DNA of 19,312 nt from DATGLE01 sp035294325 (GTDB lineage Bacteria; Chloroflexota; Ktedonobacteria; Ktedonobacterales; Ktedonobacteraceae), in assembly GCA_035294325.1 (NCBI GenBank), contig DATGLE010000180.1, positions 1 through 19,312 on the forward strand. The letters run 5' to 3'. The position numbers were made by a program, and so were the translations under genes. The first letter of the stretch is position 1. The number at the start of each line of letters is the position of its first letter. Of the stretch, positions 14,208 to 19,312 are shown piece after piece. Below the pieces are notes generated by a model. It was not told where the DNA came from and ran no database searches. It saw only the letters and a list, made by a program, of their open reading frames with translations.

Positions 14208-17075
14208 GTGTTAACATTTCAACAACCGCTCTTACTCTTGCTCTTAATACCAATTGGCGTTCTGGTCTACCTGACCTGGAAGCGCATGTCTTTGCCGTTT
14301 CCAGCGCGCCAGCGTCTGCTGATCCTGGTCTGTCGTCTGGCTATCTTCACGCTCGTCCTCGCGGCTCTGGCCGGCGCCTCGCTCTCGCTGCCCGTTGCAC
14401 ACCAGGCAACGGTCTTCGTGGGAGATATCTCTTCTAGCACCGATTCGCAGCGTACCTTCATCGAGCAGTGGATCGATGCGGCGCTGCGTTCCAAACGGCC
14501 CGGCGATCAGGTGGGCATCGTGGCGGTGGGGCGCAACGCGCTGGTCGAGCAGTCGGTGCAACCGCAGATCGACTTCTCGCGCTTTGAGTCGACGCCTGAT
14601 ACAAACTATACCGACCTGGCGGCGGGACTGCGCCTGGCGGCAGCAATCCTGCCTGCTGATGCACAGCGCCACATCATCCTGCTGACCGATGGGCAGCAGA
14701 ATCTCGGTGATGCGCTCCAGGAGGCGCAACTGCTACAACAGCAGGGCATCCGGCTCGACGTTGTGCCGCTGCCTTCGTCTAACAATCTGGAGGCGCGCAT
14801 CGATGGCCTCGCTGCACCCACCGAGGTGCAGTCTAACGAGCGCTTTGTCATGCACGTCAAGCTCTACACGAATGTGGCGCAGACGGCCATCCTGCGCATC
14901 TATCTCGACCAGACACCTATCATACAGCAGTCCCTCAAACTTGCTCCTGGCGAGCAAGAGGCCAGCTTTGATCTGCTCGCGCCTCCGCCGGGGTTTCATA
15001 CCTACCGCGTAACGCTGGATGCGCCGCACGATACGATCCTGCAAAATAACGAGGCCGCCGCCTTTGTCAATGTGCAGGGGCCGCCGCAAGTGCTGGTTAT
15101 CGAGGGGCACCCCGGCAGCGGCCAGAACATCATCGCCGCGCTGCGGGCCACCGGCATGAAGGTGGTTGTGGGCACGCCCAATGATGTCCCGGTGACACTC
15201 GATACACTGGCGACCTACAGCAGCGTCGTACTGGCCGATGTGCCCGCCGCCGCGCTGGGCACACAGCGCATGGAGACGCTGCAATCCTACGTGCGCGATC
15301 TTGGACGCGGCCTCGTTGTGAGCGGCGGGCAGAGCAGCTATGGCGTGGGAGGCTACGCCGGCACGCCGCTGGAGCAGACGCTGCCGCTGAGTATGGCGAT
15401 ACCGCAGCATAAGGAGACGCCGAGCATCGCGCTGGTGCTCATCATTGAGAGCCTGGAGGCCGATCTGCCCATCAATATCTCTAAAGAGGCCGCTAAAGAG
15501 GTCGTGGGCCTGCTCACACCCCAGGATCAGGTCGGCATCTCGGCCGCGTATGGCACGCTCAGCATTCCTATGCAGCATGTGACCAATAAGGCGGCCATTG
15601 ATAAGCAAATCGACGCCATGAACCCCAACGATCCCGGCAGCTATAACCCTGATCTTGCCAACGCAGAACAGGTCCTGCTGCATACCAATGCCAGGATAAA
15701 GCACGTAATCCTGCTGGGAGATGGCGACGCCTACGACAATTATGCGCCCCAGGTCACAAAGATGGCGAACGAGGGGATCACGGTCTCTACTGTAGAGACC
15801 AACGCGCAGAGCATCGACGATCTGAATACGATGATCGACATTGCTAACTGGGGCAAGGGCCGTTTCTACCGCGCCGATGATCCCAACTCCATTCCCCAGA
15901 TTCTGCTGAAAGAGACCGAGCAGGCGGCGCGGCGCACGATCATCAACGAGGCGTTTAACCCGGCGGTGGTCGGCAATAATCCGATCCTGACGGGATTGGG
16001 GCCGCTGCCGGAGTTGGATGGTTATGTCGCGACGACGCCGAAGCCTACGGCTCAGATGGTGCTGGTCAGTCACCGCGACGACCCGGTGCTGGCCGTCTGG
16101 CAGTACGGGCTGGGCCGCGTCGTGGCCTGGACGAGCGATGCGCTGGGACTGTGGACCTCACACTGGCTGACGTGGAAGAATGCACCGCGCTGGTGGGCGA
16201 ATCTTGTCACCTGGACGCTGCCGTCGCCCGATAGTATGCTGGATATTAACGGGCAGGTTGTCGGAGGAACAGGGCACCTGACTGTGGATCTCCCTGCCGC
16301 CGCCGGGTCAGGACCGGTGAGCCAGCAGCAGGTACAGGCGCGTATCATCGCCCCCGACCACTCGCAGGAACAGGTGACGTTGCAGCCGACGGCGCCGCAG
16401 CGCTGGGAAGGCGATTTCCCCGCTGCGCAGGTGGGAGCCTATCTGATCCAGGTCTCCTGGCGCGACCAGCGCAGCGCTAACCGCCTGACCTCGACGACGG
16501 GCCTGGTGGTGCCCTATTCTCCTGAATTCAGCACCATAGGGACGAATCTTCCCTTTCTCAAGCTGCTGGCCCGCGATGGCGGCGGAAGCCTGCTGAGCGT
16601 GGATGATAGCAGCCAGGCGTTCGCGCAGAAGCTGGCGCCCGTCGCGGCGACCATTCCGATTACTTTCTGGCTGCTGGCGCTGGCCGCGCTGCTGCTGCCC
16701 ATCGATATCGCGGCGCGCCGCCTGTCGAGCCTGGAGTTTCTTGTTCTCGGATATCGCTGGCTGGTGGGCAAGCTGCCCGCGCGCCGCCTGCAACCGGCAA
16801 CTCTGGGCGCCGATAGGCCGCTCAGCGAAGGCTCCATCGGCTCCTCACTGGGCAGCCTGCGCTCGCGCCGCGCGGAACAGCGGAAACGCCTGGTCACGTT
16901 GAAGCCCGCTCCCAGCGAGACGCAGCGCACCAGAAGTGTCAGAGAGGCGCCACCCGTGCCGCCAAAGCCGAAAGCGCAACCGGCTCAACCGAAGCAGCCG
17001 GAGGTTTCGACAACCGAGAGACTGCTGGAGGCGAAACGCAAGCGCGGGCGCGTCTCAACACCGGACGAGGAATGA
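14208..17075 (+). CDS. VWA / glutamine-amidotransferase-like large membrane protein
   Basis: A 955-residue membrane protein. Two N-terminal helices (about 6-23 and 36-62) precede a VWA domain with intact MIDAS: DISSS at 73-77, Thr135 in NYTDL, Asp161 in LLTDG. A Rossmann-like amidotransferase-type domain follows at about 294-395 (QVLVIEGHPGSG...GRGLVVSGGQSSYG). A second VWA-like domain starts near 405 (IALVLIIESLEAD), where the DxSxS positions read Glu414, Leu416 and Ala418, so its metal site is lost, although HVILLGDGD is kept. A beta-rich region and a last helix (about 815-836) lead to a basic, Pro/Lys-rich cytosolic tail of about 120 residues. The start is GTG 14208 with AGGAGA at 14195-14200, 7 bases away; the gene follows the BatA-like gene by 19 bp. 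It ends the eight-gene unit. Architecture matches membrane VWA proteins that pair with MoxR/BatA genes; specific role unknown. Confidence 0.92.
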   Translation: MLTFQQPLLLLLLIPIGVLVYLTWKRMSLPFPARQRLLILVCRLAIFTLVLAALAGASLSLPVAHQATVFVGDISSSTDSQRTFIEQWIDAALRSKRPGDQVGIVAVGRNALVEQSVQPQIDFSRFESTPDTNYTDLAAGLRLAAAILPADAQRHIILLTDGQQNLGDALQEAQLLQQQGIRLDVVPLPSSNNLEARIDGLAAPTEVQSNERFVMHVKLYTNVAQTAILRIYLDQTPIIQQSLKLAPGEQEASFDLLAPPPGFHTYRVTLDAPHDTILQNNEAAAFVNVQGPPQVLVIEGHPGSGQNIIAALRATGMKVVVGTPNDVPVTLDTLATYSSVVLADVPAAALGTQRMETLQSYVRDLGRGLVVSGGQSSYGVGGYAGTPLEQTLPLSMAIPQHKETPSIALVLIIESLEADLPINISKEAAKEVVGLLTPQDQVGISAAYGTLSIPMQHVTNKAAIDKQIDAMNPNDPGSYNPDLANAEQVLLHTNARIKHVILLGDGDAYDNYAPQVTKMANEGITVSTVETNAQSIDDLNTMIDIANWGKGRFYRADDPNSIPQILLKETEQAARRTIINEAFNPAVVGNNPILTGLGPLPELDGYVATTPKPTAQMVLVSHRDDPVLAVWQYGLGRVVAWTSDALGLWTSHWLTWKNAPRWWANLVTWTLPSPDSMLDINGQVVGGTGHLTVDLPAAAGSGPVSQQQVQARIIAPDHSQEQVTLQPTAPQRWEGDFPAAQVGAYLIQVSWRDQRSANRLTSTTGLVVPYSPEFSTIGTNLPFLKLLARDGGGSLLSVDDSSQAFAQKLAPVAATIPITFWLLALAALLLPIDIAARRLSSLEFLVLGYRWLVGKLPARRLQPATLGADRPLSEGSIGSSLGSLRSRRAEQRKRLVTLKPAPSETQRTRSVREAPPVPPKPKAQPAQPKQPEVSTTERLLEAKRKRGRVSTPDEE

Positions 17076-17099
17076 TGGCCTTTGGAAGAGCAGGCAAGT

Positions 17100-17171
17100 A
17101 TGTCATCCTGAGCGGCAGCGCAGAATCCGATTCCGGGCGCGAGGATTCTGCGCTGCCGCTCAGGATGACAT
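17100..17171. repeat. Perfect 29-bp inverted repeat between convergent genes
   Basis: Arm 17100-17128 is perfectly complementary to 17143-17171, with a 14-base loop. The outer arm begins ATGTCATCCTGAGCG, the same type of GTCATYCTGAGCG element found dispersed in many bacterial genomes (known pattern, recalled). It sits between the stop of the 955-aa protein gene (plus) and the stop of peptide deformylase (minus). It could act as a two-way transcription barrier, though no T-run follows. Short ORFs translated through it (with HPERQRRI-like words) are artefacts. Confidence 0.85.
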
Positions 17172-17195
17172 GGCCGAATGAATTCGTTAAATTCT

Positions 17196-17711
17196 CTAGC
17201 CGACGATGGGAGATTCTTCATCCTCGGGACGGACTTCGCGCAGATCTTCGGGGCTATCCAGGCGGTCAATGTAGAGAATACCGTCCAGGTGGTCGATCTC
17301 GTGTTGCAGCACCCACGCAAATAAACCTTCGGCGCTAATGCGCATCGGCTTGCCGCGCACGTCCTGTCCCTTCACGATGACGCGGGCGGCGCGCCGGACG
17401 TTGACTGCATAATAGCCCGGAATGCTCAGGCAGCCGTCGACTCCCTGCTGCTCCCCCTCGGCTTTGATGATCTCGGGATTCGCCATTGCGACCTTGTAAT
17501 GCTTGCCCGTATCCTCTTCTTCGTACTCGACGACGAACAGGCGCATCGATAGCGCGATCTGTGGTGCAGCCAGCCCGATGCCTCTGGCCGCATGCATCGT
17601 CTCAAACATATCGTCGACGAGCCGCTGGAGCGATGGATCAAAGTGGTGGATCTTCTTCGCTTTCTGCCGTAGCATGGGATGCCCGAGCGTAACGATGGTG
17701 CGTAATGCCAT
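17196..17711 (-). CDS. def: Peptide deformylase
   Basis: Metal-dependent enzyme of 171 residues that removes the formyl group from the N-terminal Met of new proteins at the ribosome. Motif I GIGLAAPQ is at 44-51, motif II reads DGCLS at 92-96 (Cys94 is a metal ligand), and motif III HEIDH at 137-141 gives the other two ligands and the catalytic Glu138. The usual motif II is EGCLS; Asp for Glu at 92 is a conservative but uncommon change. The length is standard, with a charged C-terminal tail. ATG at 17711 is preceded by GGAGA (complement of 17719-17723). The gene is 30 bp behind a small XRE-type regulator on the same strand, so it is probably translated from the same mRNA. It converges on the eight-gene unit across the 29-bp inverted repeat. 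Confidence 0.97.
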   Translation of the reverse strand: MALRTIVTLGHPMLRQKAKKIHHFDPSLQRLVDDMFETMHAARGIGLAAPQIALSMRLFVVEYEEEDTGKHYKVAMANPEIIKAEGEQQGVDGCLSIPGYYAVNVRRAARVIVKGQDVRGKPMRISAEGLFAWVLQHEIDHLDGILYIDRLDSPEDLREVRPEDEESPIVG

Positions 17712-17741
17712 ATGATTTTCTCCAATGTGATATCAGGACAA

Positions 17742-18020
17742 CTAAACAACGACTGTCGCAGACTCATCCTGCGGCTCAGGTGTCCAGACCAGCAGGTCGT
17801 TCATGGTGACAGGTAGAAAGCGGCTGAAGTAGGTGAGCAGCCGGTCGAGCGTGGCGTAATCGACGCGCTGGCTCTGCTCCGTGTGCAGGGCAACCAGCAC
17901 GCTTAGCGCTACACCACTCTCCCGCGCAAGGCGGCGCAGGCTGATAGCAGGTTCGCCTCGCCGCGCGCGTTCGACGTTGAGCCGGGCAAGCAGGAGGCGC
18001 AGGTGACAGGATATAGGCAT
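17742..18020 (-). CDS. Small XRE/Cro-CI-type helix-turn-helix protein
   Basis: A 92-residue probable DNA-binding protein. Residues about 5-70 form an HTH_XRE-like domain: HLRLLLARLNVERARRG, then SLRRLARESGVALSVLVALH as the helix-turn-helix with the recognition helix after SGVAL, and RVDYATLDRLLTYFSRFL, which matches the last helices of the fold. I chose ATG 18020 because GGAGAAA (complement of 18026-18032) lies 5 bases upstream of the start codon; a longer start at 18056 adds 12 residues without support. A strong promoter is visible upstream at 18077-18105. Its gene precedes def by 30 bp. The palindrome on the -35 box could be its own operator (inference). The target genes are unknown. Confidence 0.8.
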   Translation of the reverse strand: MPISCHLRLLLARLNVERARRGEPAISLRRLARESGVALSVLVALHTEQSQRVDYATLDRLLTYFSRFLPVTMNDLLVWTPEPQDESATVVV

Positions 18021-18076
18021 GAAAATTTCTCCGGGCAAATATGTATCAGGTCGCACAGCCTCGAATGGCGCTCTCG

Positions 18077-18105
18077 ACTATAGCAGAAATGATATGACAT
18101 GTCAA
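18077..18105 (-). promoter_or_regulatory. Strong sigma70-type promoter of the XRE regulator-def unit
   Basis: On the minus strand, TTGACA (18105-18100, a perfect -35) and TATAGT (18082-18077) are separated by 17 bp, with TGC just before the -10 as an extended -10. The resulting leader to ATG 18020 would be about 50 bases. Confidence 0.8.
18095..18104. promoter_or_regulatory. 10-bp palindrome overlapping the -35 box (candidate operator)
   Basis: TGACATGTCA is a perfect 10-bp palindrome covering five of the six -35 bases of the regulator-def promoter. Flanks do not extend the symmetry. An XRE-type protein bound here would block RNA polymerase, giving autoregulation, and could also influence the divergent ilvD promoter about 46 bp away. 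This is inference from position only. Confidence 0.35.
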
Positions 18106-18150
18106 TACATTGGGCCGTCTTGTCGTTGCATCCTGCATTGCGGGCGGGCT

Positions 18151-18178
18151 TTTACAGCCTTCCCCTCTCGTGTATAAT
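18151..18178 (+). promoter_or_regulatory. Putative sigma70-type promoter of ilvD
   Basis: TTTACA (18151-18156, 5 of 6 to consensus) and TATAAT (18173-18178, perfect) with a 16-bp spacer. Transcription would start near 18185 and give a leader of about 220 bases before ilvD, long enough to hold regulatory structure. Confidence 0.7.
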
Positions 18179-18184
18179 AGGCGG

Positions 18185-18404
18185 TAACTATTGAGAGGCC
18201 AGGGATCGAAGCGAGATGTCAAATGTCCCCGGCGTTCGCGCAGTTCCGCCACGCAAGGGATAAATTGTGTTGTGTGAAAGAATGCGCGAAGCGCATTCTT
18301 TCACACAACACAATTTATCTGGCGGGCGCGGCAGGCGCAAGCGATTGGGCCGGCACCCAGACACAATCTTATTGATATAAATTGAGAAAGGAAGTATTGC
18401 AATC
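18185..18404 (+). promoter_or_regulatory. Long ilvD leader with a small reading frame and a giant hairpin
   Basis: The leader carries a 15-codon frame from ATG 18216 to TAA 18261-18263 with three Val codons (MSNVPGVRAVPPRKG), and directly at its stop a perfect hairpin begins (18259-18319). The ribosome site of the small frame is weak (GAAGCGAG). After the hairpin there is no T-run, and the last 80 bases before ilvD show nothing else but the ribosome site GAGAAAGGAAG (18384-18394). I see no T-box core. Leader-peptide control of ilvD is possible but not shown. Confidence 0.35.
18259..18319 (+). repeat. Perfect 29-bp hairpin capped by GCGAAGC
   Basis: Arm 18259-18287 is perfectly complementary to 18291-18319, leaving only the 3-base loop GAA. 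The tip GCGAAGC (18286-18292) is the sequence known to make an exceptionally stable DNA mini-hairpin. As RNA it would form a very stable rod in the ilvD leader. It could also be a mobile or dispersed palindromic repeat; one copy is present here. Confidence 0.9.
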
Positions 18405-19312
18405 ATGTCCGAAAGCAACGGAAACGCGCTGAACAGGCGCAGCAGAATGATTACCGAGGGGGATGTACGCGCGCCCAACCGTTCCATGCTGCGTGCCGTC
18501 GGCTTCACCGATGAAGATTTCGACAGGCCGGTAATTGGCGTAGCGAGCACATGGAGCGAGATCACGCCCTGCAACGTGCATATCAACCGGCTGGCCGAGA
18601 AGGTCAGAGAGGGGGTGCGCGTCGGCGGAGGCGTCCCGCAGATCTTCGGCACCATCACGGTCAGCGACGGTATTTCGATGGGTACCGAAGGCATGAAGTT
18701 CTCTTTGCCGAGCCGCGAGGTGATCGCCGACTCTATCGAGCTGGTTGCGAACGCGCAGCGCTTCGACGGCGTGGTCGCTATCGGCGGCTGCGACAAGAAT
18801 ATGCCCGGCTGCCTTATGGCTCTGGCCCGCCTGAATCTGCCCAGCTTATTTGTCTATGGCGGCACCATCATGCCCGGCGTCTGTCGCGGTCACAGCGTCG
18901 ATATTGTGAGCGTCTTCGAGGCCGTGGGCCAGTACAGTGCGGGCAAGATCAGCCGCGAGGAACTGCGCGAGGTTGAGTGCAGCGCGATTCCCGGCGCCGG
19001 GTCCTGCGGCGGCATGTACACGGCGAACACGATGGCCTCGGCGATTGAGGCCCTGGGTATGAGTCTGCCCGGCAGCTCATCGGCTCCCGCCGTGACTTCA
19101 CGCAAGGCCGAGGACTGCTACGAGGCCGGCCAGACCGTTGTGCGCCTGATTGAGCAGCAGATCACGCCGCGCAAGATTCTGACAAAAGAAGCCTTCGAAA
19201 ATGCGATCACGCTGGTCATGGCGCTGGGCGGCTCGACTAACGCGGTGCTGCATCTGATCGCCATTGCACGTCAGATGGACCTGCCGCTTGGCATCGATGA
19301 CTTCACGCGCGT
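18405..19312 (+). CDS. ilvD: Dihydroxy-acid dehydratase (3' end outside window)
   Basis: Iron-sulfur enzyme that dehydrates 2,3-dihydroxy-isovalerate and 2,3-dihydroxy-3-methylvalerate, the third step of the shared valine/isoleucine pathway, in the cytosol. About 302 of the usual roughly 560 residues are visible and the frame runs off the right edge. The three cluster cysteines are present: Cys56 in ITPCNVH, Cys129 in GGCDKNMPGC, and Cys201 in GSCGGMYTANTM. Lys131 in CDKN is the metal-binding, carbamylated-Lys position of the family, and SDGISMGTEGM (87-97) is the active-site loop. The ATG at 18405 is preceded by GAGAAAGGAAG (18384-18394). It is divergent from the XRE-def unit and has its own promoter and a long structured leader. 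The visible coding part shows no defect. Confidence 0.97.
   Translation, partial: MSESNGNALNRRSRMITEGDVRAPNRSMLRAVGFTDEDFDRPVIGVASTWSEITPCNVHINRLAEKVREGVRVGGGVPQIFGTITVSDGISMGTEGMKFSLPSREVIADSIELVANAQRFDGVVAIGGCDKNMPGCLMALARLNLPSLFVYGGTIMPGVCRGHSVDIVSVFEAVGQYSAGKISREELREVECSAIPGAGSCGGMYTANTMASAIEALGMSLPGSSSAPAVTSRKAEDCYEAGQTVVRLIEQQITPRKILTKEAFENAITLVMALGGSTNAVLHLIAIARQMDLPLGIDDFTR

Noticed and set aside
14733..16073. 446-residue open frame on the minus strand inside the 955-aa VWA gene
   Set aside because: It is antisense to a gene with clear domains, is Arg/His/Gln-rich and low in recognisable motifs, as expected for a GC-rich shadow frame.
3539..17075. Phage-defence island
   Set aside because: MoxR and VWA genes occur in some defence systems, but here there is no nuclease, helicase, protease or other effector; the transporter and extracytoplasmic domains point to an envelope role.
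17100..17171. Classical rho-independent terminator
   Set aside because: The stem is strong, but no T-run follows on either strand; termination is possible but not shown.
17072..17338. Small open frames across the 29-bp inverted repeat, with HPERQRRI-like peptides
   Set aside because: These peptides are the known false translations of the GTCATCCTGAGCG-type palindrome.
18021..18056. Upstream start for the XRE-type protein
   Set aside because: ATG 18020 has a well-placed GGAGAAA; the extra 12 residues have no ribosome site.
18188..18796. 202-residue minus-strand open frame covering the ilvD leader and 5' end
   Set aside because: It is antisense to ilvD, crosses the perfect hairpin and has no recognisable domain; the plus-strand ilvD frame explains the region.

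Overview
The window is GC-rich bacterial DNA with long multi-gene transcription units. The gene content is an Rpn-family nuclease tail, a large MoxR/DUF58/von Willebrand A (VWA) membrane cluster joined to an ABC-2 transporter, an XRE regulator with peptide deformylase, and ilvD. Together with the long intergenic palindromes and Gln-rich repeat proteins, this recalls a large-genome Chloroflexota of the Ktedonobacteria type. That placement is inference from gene style; there is no rRNA or other marker here to prove it.

Layout. (1) 2-520: 3' part of an Rpn/PD-(D/E)XK-type gene entering from the left edge. (2) 591-3090: an NAD(P)-dependent aldehyde dehydrogenase and an extended short-chain dehydrogenase/epimerase, 55 bp apart. 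(3) 3091-3538: a non-coding stretch ending in a plausible sigma70-type promoter. (4) 3539-17075: eight same-strand genes. They encode a secreted/membrane 911-aa protein, an ABC ATPase, an ABC-2 permease, a three-TM protein with a coiled-coil and Gln/Gly-rich region, a MoxR AAA+ ATPase, a DUF58 protein, a BatA-like VWA protein and a 955-aa VWA/glutamine-amidotransferase-like membrane protein. (5) 17100-17171: a perfect 29-bp inverted repeat between converging genes. (6) 17196-18020, minus strand: XRE-type regulator followed by peptide deformylase. (7) 18057-18404: a divergent promoter region with two good sigma70-type promoters, a palindrome on one -35 box, and a second perfect 29-bp hairpin in the ilvD leader. 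(8) 18405 to the right edge: ilvD, cut off by the window.

How the genes work together. The eight-gene block is the core of the window. MoxR ATPases with DUF58 and VWA partners are known to act as chaperone-like machines that assemble or activate protein complexes. Here they sit with a dedicated ABC-2 exporter and large proteins with predicted extracytoplasmic domains, so an envelope-directed function is likely. The substrate cannot be read from the sequence. Two of the four VWA-type domains have lost the metal-binding MIDAS residues, which suggests a mix of adhesive and purely structural VWA modules. The right end couples protein N-terminal maturation (deformylase) with a small regulator, divergent from branched-chain amino acid synthesis (ilvD).

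I found no tRNA, rRNA, CRISPR array, insertion sequence or phage gene.
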